From positions 1-64,000 of the forward strand of contig NZ_CP118487.1 in the NCBI RefSeq assembly GCF_051124815.1: DNA of 64,000 nt. Direction: 5' to 3'. Below, piece after piece: positions 1 through 8,116 of the stretch. Made by a program: the position numbers and the translations under genes. The notes under the pieces are model-generated. The model ran no database searches and was not told where the DNA came from. It saw nothing but the letters and a program-made list of their open reading frames with translations. How positions within the stretch are numbered: position 1 is the first letter of the stretch; each line of letters opens with the position of its first letter. Source of the DNA: Azospirillum sp051124815. Lineage in GTDB: Bacteria; Pseudomonadota; Alphaproteobacteria; Azospirillales; Azospirillaceae.

Positions 1-948
1 ATGACCCAGACCACCAACGCCGAGCTGCTCGACCGGCCGCTGCAATTGGCTCTGCGGCTCGATTCCCCGCTGACCGGCGATGTCCAGAACGACCGTCACA
101 TGATGGTCTACAGCCTGTTTGGCCTGTCGAAGGACAAGGCGGAATCGCTGCCGACCTATGATGACGGCAAGGTGCGGATCGAGGTGCGGGCGCCGAAGAA
201 TGTCGGCGTTGCGACGATCTGGGACAAGGCGGTGCTGCTCTACGCCATCTCGCTGCTGCGCGAGAAGATGGAATCGGGCAAGGGCCCGTCCAAGCTGGGC
301 GAACTTCACTTCACCACCAGCGATCTCCAGCGCATCGTCGGCAAGACCGCCGGCGGCAGCGCCTACGACAAGATCGAAGGGGCGCTGGAGCGGCTGCAGG
401 GCACCCAGATCAAGACCAACCTGGAAACCGGCGGGGAGGGCGAGAGCGGCGCCTTCTCGTGGATTTCCGACTACAAGCTGCTTTACCAGCGCAAGAAGGA
501 CGGCGAACGGGCGGTGCGCGGGCTGAAGCTGACGCTGTCGGGCTGGGTCACCCGCGCGGCGCTGGGCCACAATCTGCTGAGCTACGACGACCAGTATTTC
601 GCGCTGAAGCCGGTGGAAAAGCGCCTCTACGAGATCGCCCGCGCCCACCTCGCCCGCGGCCATGCCTTCTGGATGGCGCTGGAGCCGCTGCGCAAGCGCG
701 TCGGCTCCGACAACGACCTGCGCAAGTTCAAGAACGCGCTCGGCCCCGTGCTGGCCGCCGACCGCATCCCCGGCTATGGTGTCCGCATCGTCGAGACGGC
801 GGAATACAAGGAAACCATGAAGGCGCGCGGCGCCGTTCAGGGGCGCGTGCTGAACGCCGAGTTGCCGGTCCTGTTCTGGAAGAAGGACCAGGGCCAACCG
901 GAAAACTGGATCGACGTTCCCAAGGTGGAATACGACGAAACGGTCTGA
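1..948 (+). CDS. repA: Plasmid/chromid replication initiator, RPA family
   Basis: A 315-residue protein resembling the alphaproteobacterial replication initiator protein A (RPA) family, which binds origin iterons and starts replication of plasmids and chromids. It carries the family's conserved N-terminal half, including DRHMMVYSLFGLSK at about residues 31-44, and a middle region with winged-helix character. HTH-ParA and ParB follow on the same strand, which is the usual replicon maintenance order. The ATG is the first base of the window, so no upstream iterons or ribosome binding site can be seen. Family assignment is from recognised similarity and context; the exact subfamily is uncertain. 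Confidence 0.85.
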   Translation: MTQTTNAELLDRPLQLALRLDSPLTGDVQNDRHMMVYSLFGLSKDKAESLPTYDDGKVRIEVRAPKNVGVATIWDKAVLLYAISLLREKMESGKGPSKLGELHFTTSDLQRIVGKTAGGSAYDKIEGALERLQGTQIKTNLETGGEGESGAFSWISDYKLLYQRKKDGERAVRGLKLTLSGWVTRAALGHNLLSYDDQYFALKPVEKRLYEIARAHLARGHAFWMALEPLRKRVGSDNDLRKFKNALGPVLAADRIPGYGVRIVETAEYKETMKARGAVQGRVLNAELPVLFWKKDQGQPENWIDVPKVEYDETV

Positions 949-1003
949 CCTCCTGTAGGTTCGGGTTGCCGCATGGAAGCCTTGGTGCCATTGCATGAAC
1001 CTC

Positions 1004-1085
1004 CGTCATCCCCGCGAAGGCGGGGATCCAGGCTTCCGCAAATCAGCCGCTGAGTCGGCTGGATTCCCGCCTTCGCGGGAATGAC
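1004..1085. repeat. Extragenic palindromic repeat, copy 1
   Basis: An imperfect inverted repeat. The left arm starts CGTCATCCCCGCGAAGG and ends GATCCAGG; the right arm starts CTGGATTCCCGCC and ends GCGGGAATGAC, with about 25 unrelated bases between. A second copy in the same orientation lies at 3141-3226. It sits between rep and parA and resembles the ATTCCC-N-GGGAAT type of dispersed proteobacterial repeat. It could form a hairpin in the rep mRNA tail. Confidence 0.85.
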
Positions 1086-1213
1086 TGGCTTCCATGGATG
1101 CGCTCCGATCTGCCAAGCATGGCCGCCCCACCCATTTGGTAGACACCCGTTGCCGGAGTCGCGACAACTTGCTAGGGTCGCTGCCAACCGGTGCCGGGGC
1201 AGGAGGACGGGGC

Positions 1214-2236
1214 GTGACAGGGGAACAGTTGAAGGCGTTGCGGGAACGGCGCGGCCTGACCCAGACGCAGATGGCGGCTTATGTCAACGAGTTGACCGGC
1301 CGCAAATACGACAAGCAGCGGCTCAGCAAATGGGAAACCGGCAAGGAAGCCCTGCCCCGCGACCTGCTGGGCCGGCTTCTGCTGCTGGATCTGGAACGGC
1401 CCGAAAGCGCCCTGCCCCGCCGCGGCACGACCGTCGCCGTCGGCCTGCAGAAGGGCGGCACCGCCAAGACCGCGACCTCCATCAATCTCGCCTTCATCCT
1501 GGCGCGCGCCGGCAACCGCGTTCTGCTGGTCGATGCCGATCCGCAGGGCAACGCCACCGTCCATGTCGGCGTGCCGCAGACCGACGTTGTGGCGCTGACC
1601 GAGGCGGGCAAGGTCCTCTACCACGCGCTGATGGGCAAGACCCCGCTCGACGCGGTGATCCTCCCCACCAGTGTCGAGGGGTTGGACGTCGTTCCCTCCA
1701 GCATCGCGCTGGCCAGTGCCGACACCGAGCTGCCGGGCAACCTGACCAACGCCCAGACCGCGCTGGCCGAAATGCTGGACGGCGTGCGCGAGCGTTATGA
1801 CGTGATCGTCATCGACTGCGCCCCCAATCTCGGTGCCGTGACCATCAACGCGCTCACTGCCGCCGATTACGTGCTGGTGCCCTGTCAGGCCGAACCCCAC
1901 GCCATCCTCGGCGTCAGCGCCTTCCTCGACACCGTCGCCAAGATCCAGCGCCGGCTGAATCCGCGGCTGGAGGTGCTGGGCATCCTGCCGACCATGGTCA
2001 ACCCGCGCCAGACCCAGGACCGCTCGTCGCTCGACGACATCCAGCGCCTGTGGGGCGACAGCCGCCGCGTGTTCCCGCCGGTGCCGCGCGCCACCATCTA
2101 CGCCCAGGCGGCCGGCGCCAACGTCATCACGCTGGATGCCGACATCGGCGCCCCGGGCGTGGAGAGCTACGCCGCCATCGCCTCCGCTCTGCTGACCGCC
2201 ATGGGCCGCCTGCAGGAGACCGTCGATGCCGCCTAA
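1214..2236 (+). CDS. parA: ParA-type partition ATPase with N-terminal HTH
   Basis: The ATPase of the replicon's partition system. Residues about 1-60 form an XRE-like helix-turn-helix (LKALRERRGLTQTQMAAYV) and residues about 70-340 a ParA/MinD ATPase. The deviant Walker A is KGGTAKT at residues 80-86, followed by LLVDADPQGN and VIVIDCAPN. The HTH suggests that it autoregulates its operon, as in type Ia ParA. The GTG start at 1214 is chosen because AGGAGG lies at 1201-1206; the open frame extends 40 codons upstream without a comparable site. The end overlaps parB by 11 bases, so the two are translationally coupled. Confidence 0.92.
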   Translation: MTGEQLKALRERRGLTQTQMAAYVNELTGRKYDKQRLSKWETGKEALPRDLLGRLLLLDLERPESALPRRGTTVAVGLQKGGTAKTATSINLAFILARAGNRVLLVDADPQGNATVHVGVPQTDVVALTEAGKVLYHALMGKTPLDAVILPTSVEGLDVVPSSIALASADTELPGNLTNAQTALAEMLDGVRERYDVIVIDCAPNLGAVTINALTAADYVLVPCQAEPHAILGVSAFLDTVAKIQRRLNPRLEVLGILPTMVNPRQTQDRSSLDDIQRLWGDSRRVFPPVPRATIYAQAAGANVITLDADIGAPGVESYAAIASALLTAMGRLQETVDAA

Positions 2237-3080
2237 GAAGCTGACCCGGCAGACCGCCGCCACCGTGCTCCAGGCCAAGGAGGCCGGCTTCGCCGCCGAG
2301 ACCGACCGCATGTTCGGGCTGAGCGGCGTGCTGCCCCGGCTGGTCGAGGTCGATCTGGACGCCGTGGAGACCAACCCCGGCCAGCCGCGCACGGTGTTCG
2401 ACGACGACTCCCTGCGCTCGCTGGCCGACTCCATCGCCCGCCACGGGTTGCAGCAACCCGTGCTGGTCCAGGAAGGCGCGGAAAAGGGCCGCTATCGGCT
2501 GGTCGCCGGCGAACGGCGGCTGCGCGCCCACCGGCTGCTCGGCCGCGGCACCATCGCCGCCATCATCACCAAGGGCCGGCCCGAAGAGATCGCGCTGATC
2601 GAGAATGTCCAGCGCGTGGATCTCGACGCCATCGACCTCGCCCGCGGCTTGTCGCAGCTGATCGAGGCGCACGGCTACACCCAGACGGAGGTGGCGGCGG
2701 CCGTCGGCTGTTCGGAAGCCGAGGTGTCGAAGCGCCTGAAGGTGCTGCGCCTGCCCGACGACATCCTGGCCGACTACCGCGCCAACCCCGACGCGGTGTC
2801 GCGCTCCGCCCTGGTCGAACTGGCCTTCGTCGAGGACGAGGCGGAGCTGCGCCGGCTGTGGCAGACGGCGCGCACCGGCGGCTTGACGGTCGGTGCGGTG
2901 CGGGCGGCCCGTCCGGCTGCGTCCAGCACGGCGGAGCCGCTGCGGGTGCTGGGCAAGGCGATCAACCGGATGGACAAGGACCTCGCCGCCATCGACACCG
3001 TCGCCCAGGCCCTGCAACGCGAACACCGCGAACGGCTGCAGTCCCTGCGCGACCGCATCGACGCCCTGCTGAACGCTTGA
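2226..3080 (+). CDS. parB: ParB-type partition protein
   Basis: A 284-residue ParB/Spo0J-family centromere-binding protein. The N-terminal ParB/Srx fold has NPGQPR (about 43-48) and the nucleotide-binding box GERRLRA (about 95-101). A central HTH (TQTEVAAAVGCSEAEVSKRL, about 156-175) would read parS, and the C-terminal region probably dimerises. It overlaps parA by 11 bases. Candidate parS sites lie 200-280 bases downstream. Together with ParA it would segregate this replicon. Confidence 0.93.
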   Translation: MPPKKLTRQTAATVLQAKEAGFAAETDRMFGLSGVLPRLVEVDLDAVETNPGQPRTVFDDDSLRSLADSIARHGLQQPVLVQEGAEKGRYRLVAGERRLRAHRLLGRGTIAAIITKGRPEEIALIENVQRVDLDAIDLARGLSQLIEAHGYTQTEVAAAVGCSEAEVSKRLKVLRLPDDILADYRANPDAVSRSALVELAFVEDEAELRRLWQTARTGGLTVGAVRAARPAASSTAEPLRVLGKAINRMDKDLAAIDTVAQALQREHRERLQSLRDRIDALLNA

Positions 3081-3140
3081 GAGTTCGTCGGTTCTGCTGA
3101 AGTTTGATTGCTTTCGACGCCAAGCAAGTCCCTCATCGAC

Positions 3141-3226
3141 CGTCATCCCCGCGAAGGCGGGGATCCAGGAAACTCCGCAATCGGGCGGCTGAAATGACTG
3201 GATTCCCGCCTCCGCGGGAATGACGG
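3141..3226. repeat. Extragenic palindromic repeat, copy 2
   Basis: Same family and orientation as the repeat at 1004-1085. The left arm CGTCATCCCCGCGAAGG is identical; the right arm ends GCGGGAATGAC with one change in the stem; the central bases differ. The two copies bracket parAB. A lone half-arm of the same family (ATTCCCGCGAAGGCGG) occurs near 51070. Confidence 0.85.
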
Positions 3227-3287
3227 CCAAGGGACGTCTCGAAAACTTGCGGACTCTCGGTCGATCATCGAGCCGCATCTGCCAAGA

Positions 3288-3303
3288 CTTTCGATCGCGA
3301 AAG
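3288..3303. promoter_or_regulatory. Candidate parS site 1
   Basis: CTTTCG-ATCG-CGAAAG, a 6-bp inverted repeat around 4 bases, about 210 bp after parB. It is repeated exactly at 3346-3361. Identical near-palindromes beside parB are the usual form of a ParB-bound centromere. It does not match the chromosomal parS consensus, as expected for a plasmid-type ParB. Assignment is by position and symmetry only. Confidence 0.55.
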
Positions 3304-3344
3304 CCCGCTGCGGTTGTCTTTGTGATGCTCCGCATCCGAAGGTT

Positions 3345-3362
3345 GCTTTCGATCGCGAAAGC
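3345..3362. promoter_or_regulatory. Candidate parS site 2
   Basis: GCTTTCGATCGCGAAAGC, the second copy of the 16-bp near-palindrome with one extra matching base pair at each end. Its centre is 58 bp from that of site 1, roughly five to six helical turns. Confidence 0.55.
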
Positions 3363-3444
3363 CTCTGGCGCTCACCCAGCGTGACCGCCTGCCCTGCCCC
3401 GTGGTAAGGATCAGTGACGAGACCATCGACGTTACGGATCAGCC

Positions 3445-4986
3445 ATGCCGGTCGTGCAGAGACGACAATTCATTGGATTGCTCGGCGCGGCCGGTCTGGC
3501 CGGCGCGCTGCCGCGTCCGGCGACGGCCGCCGCCCCTGCCCTGCGGATCGGGCTGAAGTCGCTGCCCGGCGCGATCAACCCGCTGACCGTCAATGATCTG
3601 GTCGCGCGTCAGGTCCTCGGCTCCATGTATGAAAGCCTGACCACGGTCGATCCGGAGGGCCGCATCCTTCCAGGCCTCGCCACCGCCTGGGAGGGGTCGG
3701 AGGATGCCCGCCGCTGGCGGCTGACCATTCGTGACAACGTCACCTTCCACACCGGCCGGCCGCTGACCGCCGCCGACGTCAAGCGCAGCTTCGAGGCGGC
3801 GCTCGCCGGCGACGGCGCCAACTTCGCGGTGCTCGCCCTGTCCAAGGTGCGGGGCTTTCGCGAACTGCGGGCGAAGACAACGACCGAACTGTCGGGCATC
3901 ACCGTGGTCGACGACCGGACGCTGGAGGTGGTCTGCGACGAACCCTGCGCCGTCTTCCCCTTCGCCCGGCTGAACATCGTCGATGTGGAGGCGGTGGAAA
4001 AGGCCGGCCCCGACTGGTTCCGCACCATGTCGGCCGGAACCGGCCCCTATCGGCTGCTGCAGTCGAACGACGGCATCCGCATGGATGTGGAGGCCAATCC
4101 GGGCTGGCGCGGCGGTGCGGTGCCGTTCGAGCGGGTGTCCTTCCTCGCCACCGGCATCGGCAATGACGGCATCACCCTGTTCAACGACAGCCAGATCGAT
4201 TTCACCTTCGTCGACACCGACGCCCTGCGCGGGGTGATGGACGATCCCGGCTTCAAACGCTGGCTGTCCAATGTGCCGCGCATGCAGATGCGGGTGGTCG
4301 CGCTCGATCCCCGCCGGGTGAAGGCCTTCGCCGATCTGCGGGTGCGCCGCGCGATGTCGCTGCTGATCGACCGCGCGGCGATGGCGGAACGGTTTTTCCG
4401 CGGCGTGGCGACCGTCCACAACGGCATCGTGCCGCCGGCGCTGCTGTCGAACGAAAAGCTCCAGCCACTGGCCTACGACCCGACGCTGGCGAAGCAACTG
4501 CTGGAAGAGGCGGGCTATCCGGAAGGCCGCGGCATCGAGCCCTTCCAGGTCGGGGTTATTCCGGAATACCGGCGAGAGTTCGTCTATTACGTCTCGCAAT
4601 GGAACAATGCCGGCATCCCGGCGAAGCTTGTGGTTTCTCCGCGCCCTGAGTTCATCTCGCGATCCCGTCGGCGCGACTATGATTCCTTCCTGTTCGGCTG
4701 GACCGCCACCTACCCCGATCCGATGAACTTCCTGGACGAGCTGTTCAGCAGCCGCAGCCGCTTCAACCCGGTCGGCTGGTCGAATGCGCAGTTCGATGCT
4801 CTGATCGAGCAGGCGATGGCCATCCCCGATCCCGGCCGCCGTGCCGAGGTCTACAAGGACGCCGAACGTCTGGTGATGAACGACCTGCCGGTGATTCCGC
4901 TGGTGGTGCCGGACTATGTCGCGCTACGCGGCAATGTGTTGAGCGAGAATTTCATCACCCCGTTCGGCGGCCTGAACTTCGGCTGA
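3445..4986 (+). CDS. ABC transporter substrate-binding protein, family 5 (orphan)
   Basis: A 513-residue extracytoplasmic solute receptor of family 5 (peptide/nickel type). The N-terminus has a Tat-like signal, with twin Arg in QRRQFIGLLGAAGLAGA followed by an Ala-rich cleavage region near residue 30. Family features include LATAWEGSEDARRWRL and VTFHTGRPLTAADVKRSFEA, and late motifs such as YDSFLFGWTATYPDP. The ligand is probably a peptide or similar small solute but cannot be specified. No permease or ATPase genes are adjacent, so it is an orphan receptor or works with a transporter encoded elsewhere. It converges on the repeat-protein gene across a shared terminator. Confidence 0.85.
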   Translation: MPVVQRRQFIGLLGAAGLAGALPRPATAAAPALRIGLKSLPGAINPLTVNDLVARQVLGSMYESLTTVDPEGRILPGLATAWEGSEDARRWRLTIRDNVTFHTGRPLTAADVKRSFEAALAGDGANFAVLALSKVRGFRELRAKTTTELSGITVVDDRTLEVVCDEPCAVFPFARLNIVDVEAVEKAGPDWFRTMSAGTGPYRLLQSNDGIRMDVEANPGWRGGAVPFERVSFLATGIGNDGITLFNDSQIDFTFVDTDALRGVMDDPGFKRWLSNVPRMQMRVVALDPRRVKAFADLRVRRAMSLLIDRAAMAERFFRGVATVHNGIVPPALLSNEKLQPLAYDPTLAKQLLEEAGYPEGRGIEPFQVGVIPEYRREFVYYVSQWNNAGIPAKLVVSPRPEFISRSRRRDYDSFLFGWTATYPDPMNFLDELFSSRSRFNPVGWSNAQFDALIEQAMAIPDPGRRAEVYKDAERLVMNDLPVIPLVVPDYVALRGNVLSENFITPFGGLNFG

Positions 4987-4996
4987 GGCGGCGAGG

Positions 4997-5056
4997 GGGG
5001 CAGGGCCCGGGGCAGGGCCCGGGGCAGGGCCCGGGGCAGGGCCCGGGGCAGGGCAG
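4997..5056. repeat. 12-bp GC-only tandem repeat
   Basis: Four perfect tandem copies of GGGGCAGGGCCC plus a partial fifth, starting 10 bp after the stop of the solute-binding gene. It is non-coding. The unit contains the self-complementary GGGCCC and is prone to slippage. Confidence 0.9.
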
Positions 5057-5068
5057 GGTGACAGCATG

Positions 5069-5105
5069 AAAAAAGCCCCTGTCCGGCAACGGACAGGGGC
5101 TTTTC
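5069..5105. terminator. Bidirectional intrinsic terminator
   Basis: AAAAAGCCCCTGTCC, a GGCAAC loop, then GGACAGGGGCTTTT. The strong GC stem has A and T runs on its two sides, so it can stop transcription from either direction between the convergent genes ending at 4986 and 5124. Confidence 0.9.
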
Positions 5106-5123
5106 GCTGAAGCCGGTGACGGG

Positions 5124-5846
5124 TCAGACGGCGCCCTGCGACCGCGCTTCGCGGAGACAGTCGGCCGGCTTGGCCTCACGGAGACAGTCCGCCTTCGCAG
5201 CCTCGCGCAGGCAGTCGGCGGTCTTCGCTTCGCGCAGGCAGTCCGCCTTTGCAGCCTCGCGCAGGCAGTCGGCGGTCTTTGCTTCGCGCAGGCAGTCCGC
5301 TTTTGCGGCCTCGCGCAGGCAGTCGGCGGTCTTCGTTTCGCGCAGGCAGTCCGCCTTTGCAGCCTCGCGCAGGCAGTCCGCCGGCTTGGCCTCACGGAGA
5401 CAATCGGCCTTCGCGGCCTCGCGCAGACAATCCGCCGTCTTCGCCTCACGCAGACAATCCGCAGCCTTCGCTTCCCGCAGGCAATCCGCGCCGTCGAACA
5501 GGCGGGCGCTGTCGGTACGGGCGGCGGCCATGCGCTCGGCCGGAACGGTGACTCCGTTGTGATGCAGATATTCGCCATAGACCGCCTCGCAGAAGCGGAA
5601 ATAGGCGCGGGTGTCGGCGACGATGAACTCGTGCCACAGATCGTCGCAGGCGGCGGACTGCGGGACGATGTCGCGGTCGGGATGCTCGGCGCAGGCCAGC
5701 AGGAAGGCCTTCAGCTGGGCCAGGGCGATCCCGGACGTGCTGCGGGTCATGCCTGCGGCGACGGCGCGTTCGACCACATAGCCGAAGTCGAAGCCGGCGA
5801 TGATGTCACGGGCACGGGTGGTGTCGGTCGTGGTGGCGCCGCGCAT
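5124..5846 (-). CDS. GRDP-like domain protein with 13 Cys-containing nonapeptide repeats
   Basis: A 240-residue protein with two parts. Residues about 1-117 resemble the glycine-rich-domain-protein-like (GRDP-like) family: LKAFLLACAEHPD, then DLWHEFIVADTRAYFRFCE and a YGEYLHH block. Residues 120-235 are thirteen near-perfect tandem copies of a nine-residue unit, ADCLREA followed by two variable residues (AK, KT, KP or KA), each with one Cys; copy 6 has Thr for the last Ala. From copy 3 on the tails mostly alternate AK with KT/KP, giving a 54-bp higher-order period. No signal peptide or membrane segment is evident. The regular Cys spacing suggests metal binding, disulfide networks or modification, but no function is recognised. 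Confidence 0.8.
   Translation of the reverse strand: MRGATTTDTTRARDIIAGFDFGYVVERAVAAGMTRSTSGIALAQLKAFLLACAEHPDRDIVPQSAACDDLWHEFIVADTRAYFRFCEAVYGEYLHHNGVTVPAERMAAARTDSARLFDGADCLREAKAADCLREAKTADCLREAAKADCLREAKPADCLREAAKADCLRETKTADCLREAAKADCLREAKTADCLREAAKADCLREAKTADCLREAAKADCLREAKPADCLREARSQGAV
5145..5489 (-). repeat. 27-bp coding tandem repeat, 13 copies
   Basis: DNA encoding the ADCLREA-x-x array. The units are 27 bp, with a 54-bp super-period over much of the array, and differ by a few mostly silent or conservative changes. Near-identity at the DNA level points to recent expansion or gene conversion. Because 27 is a multiple of three, the opposite strand is also open, which is a by-product and not a gene. 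Confidence 0.92.
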
Positions 5847-5995
5847 GGAATCCTCCGAGGTTGCTTCTTATCGCCCTCGGACAGGGTTGCGGGACCGTCC
5901 TCGGGCACAGCCCGATTGTTGTGACACAGCACAGCCGGATATGTGAGATAATTTTGGTACTAAATATCCGCTGCCCGGACGATGTCCGCAATTGG

Positions 5996-7900
5996 TCAGG
6001 TCTTATGCGGAGAGGCGGTGTCGAGCGGAAGTGCCGCCGCCGGCCGTCCGGCCGTCATCTGCTCCACCAGAACCGACAGCCGGTCCGGCATGATCGGCTT
6101 GGCGGCCACGGTGACGCCCATCGCCGCCGCGCGCGCCGTCACCGCGCCGTCCAGCCGGCCGGAGATCAGCACCGCCGGGATGCGCAGCCCCAGCCGCCGC
6201 CACACCGTCTCGATGAAGTCCAGGCCGTTCTCGCTGGCCGACAGGTGGTAATCGGCGATCACCGCATCGGGACGGACGGTGCCGTCCTCCACCGCGCGCA
6301 GGCCTTGCGCGACCGTGGAGGCGCCGACGACGCGATGTCCCGCCGTGGTGAGGAACATCGAAATGGCCGACAGCACGAACTGGTCGTCGTCGATCACCAG
6401 GATCGCGATCTCGCCGTCCTTCGCCGGCGCATCGGCCAGCGTCGCGACCGCCGCACGCTCGGCAGGAGCGGGGGCTGGGAAGGGTGCAGGGGCAGGGGCA
6501 GGGGACAGGGCGGACTCCACCGGCGCCAGCGGCACGGTGACCGAGAAGACCGACCCCTTCCCCGGCGTGGAGCGCACCTTGACCGGGTGGTCCAGCACCG
6601 TGGCCAGCCGCTGGACGATCGACAGGCCGAGTCCGATGCCGTTGTCCCGGTTGCGCTCCGGGTTGCCGATCTGGTGGAACTCCTCCCAGATGGCGTCGAG
6701 CCGGTCGGCGGGAATGCCGATGCCGGTGTCCCGCACCTCGACGATCAGGCAGCCGCCCGATTCCAGGCAGGCGACCTGCACCTGCCCGGAATTCGTGTAG
6801 CGGATCGCGTTGTCGATCAGGTTGCCCAACAGCCGCAACAGCAGCACCCGGTCGGTCAGTACCGCCGCGCGGTGCTGCGGCACGGCGAAGGCCAGCCCCT
6901 TGTTGCGGGCGACCGGGCCGTACTGCGAATCCAGCGCCTCGAACAGGTCGGCGACCTCATGCACCGCCTTGTTGGCGGTGACGCCGCCGGCGTCCAGCCG
7001 CGACACCTCCAGCAACTCGTCCAGCAGCTGCTTCAGCGTCATCACCACCTGTTCGATCTTGCGCGCGGAGTCCGCCACCTTCGGGGTGGGGGCGGTGGCG
7101 CGCAGCATGGCGGTCAGCATCAGCAGCGACTGGGCGGGCTGGCGCAGGTCGTGGCTGGCGGCGGCCATGAACTTGGCCTTCGACGCGACCGCCTGCTCCG
7201 CCCGCTCCTTGGCGGCGCGCAGGTCGATGGCGTTCTGGCGGAAGGTGCCGAGCGCCCGCGCCATCCGTCCGATCTCGTCGTCGCGGTGGCGCACCGGCAC
7301 GGTCACCGTCACATTGCCGGCCGCCAGATCGTCCATGGCGCGGGTCATGCCGGCGATGGGCAGCGTCACGCCGCGCGTCGCCCAGATCACGCCCAGCACC
7401 ACCAGCAGCAGCGCGGCGATGCCGATCCCGCTCAGCACCAGCACATGATGGCGGATGGCGTCGTCGGTCGGCCCGGTGTCCAGCCTGACCAGCAGGGTGC
7501 CGATGTTGCGGGCGCCGCCGCTGCGGTCCTGATGGATCAGCGGCACCGCCGCCACGGTGGCGGCATCTTCCGTCCCAATGGTGGCGCCCGGCTTGCGGTA
7601 GACGGCGAAGCGCTCGCCGTGCGTGCCCATGATCACCGCCTCGGCGAAGCTGTCGATCGAGCGCAGCGGGCTCAGCGCCGTCGCCGCTTCTTCGGGGTCG
7701 AGGTCCCACAGCGCGTTCGCCACGTCGTCCAGCACGATGCGGGTCGCCATCTCCGCCCGGATGGCCAGCTCGGCCCGGGTGTTCCGCACATCGGCCTGGA
7801 TCAGCACGACCATCGGCACGGCGACCAGCACCGACACCAGCAACACCGCCGATGCCGTCGTTCGGGCGACCAGGCTCCGTGAGAAGATCTTCAAGAACAT
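5996..7900 (-). CDS. Membrane-bound hybrid sensor histidine kinase / response regulator
   Basis: A hybrid two-component kinase of about 635 residues. An N-terminal membrane helix (ASAVLLVSVLVAVPMVVLI) precedes a periplasmic sensor region; a second helix (IGIAALLLVVLGVIWA) leads into a HAMP domain. The HisKA phospho-acceptor is H250 in SHDLRQPAQS, and the HATPase has DNAIRY, DTGIGIP and GIGLGLSIV. After an Ala/Pro linker, a C-terminal receiver has D550 in IADYHL. The stimulus is unknown. The start at 7900 (MFLKIFSRS) is preferred; an in-frame ATG at 7948 is possible. The frame stays open far upstream, but only as antisense of the next kinase. It is divergent from that kinase. Confidence 0.9.
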   Translation of the reverse strand: MFLKIFSRSLVARTTASAVLLVSVLVAVPMVVLIQADVRNTRAELAIRAEMATRIVLDDVANALWDLDPEEAATALSPLRSIDSFAEAVIMGTHGERFAVYRKPGATIGTEDAATVAAVPLIHQDRSGGARNIGTLLVRLDTGPTDDAIRHHVLVLSGIGIAALLLVVLGVIWATRGVTLPIAGMTRAMDDLAAGNVTVTVPVRHRDDEIGRMARALGTFRQNAIDLRAAKERAEQAVASKAKFMAAASHDLRQPAQSLLMLTAMLRATAPTPKVADSARKIEQVVMTLKQLLDELLEVSRLDAGGVTANKAVHEVADLFEALDSQYGPVARNKGLAFAVPQHRAAVLTDRVLLLRLLGNLIDNAIRYTNSGQVQVACLESGGCLIVEVRDTGIGIPADRLDAIWEEFHQIGNPERNRDNGIGLGLSIVQRLATVLDHPVKVRSTPGKGSVFSVTVPLAPVESALSPAPAPAPFPAPAPAERAAVATLADAPAKDGEIAILVIDDDQFVLSAISMFLTTAGHRVVGASTVAQGLRAVEDGTVRPDAVIADYHLSASENGLDFIETVWRRLGLRIPAVLISGRLDGAVTARAAAMGVTVAAKPIMPDRLSVLVEQMTAGRPAAALPLDTASPHKT

Positions 7901-8116
7901 GCCGAAGCCACCGAGAACAGGACGACCACGAACAACTCGCCGGGACATCCTAGCCGAACCGCCGGGCAAACACGACAGCCACGTATCGCCGCCGGTCAAG
8001 CCGCCATCATCGGTAGTAGTAGGAAAAAAGGCGGTATGACTGTTTCGAATCGTTTCTTCTTCTTGTTTGATTGCCTGTGTAAAAGTTCGCGTAGGGGAGT
8101 GGGGGAGGGCGGAACA

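Larger units (their letters stand above)
3081..3444. other. Non-coding stretch with palindromic repeat and candidate parS sites
   Basis: No plausible gene is seen here. It holds copy 2 of the extragenic palindrome and two copies of a 16-bp near-palindrome, followed by a region leading into the solute-binding protein gene. The position directly after parB fits a centromere region. Confidence 0.7.

Noticed and set aside
1150..1169. Possible operator GTTG...CAAC upstream of parA
   Set aside because: Only four matching end bases with an asymmetric centre; too weak to call.
5145..5489. CRISPR array
   Set aside because: Units are contiguous 27-mers without unique spacers, in frame within a protein gene, and no cas genes are present.
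5116..5562. Plus-strand frame of repeated ASRRQSA units
   Set aside because: It is the antisense of the nonapeptide array; a 27-bp period keeps all frames open. The minus frame has a globular domain and a natural start.
5861..7882. 673-codon plus-strand frame opposite the first hybrid kinase
   Set aside because: His/Gln/Arg/Gly-rich antisense composition typical of GC-rich shadows; no motifs.
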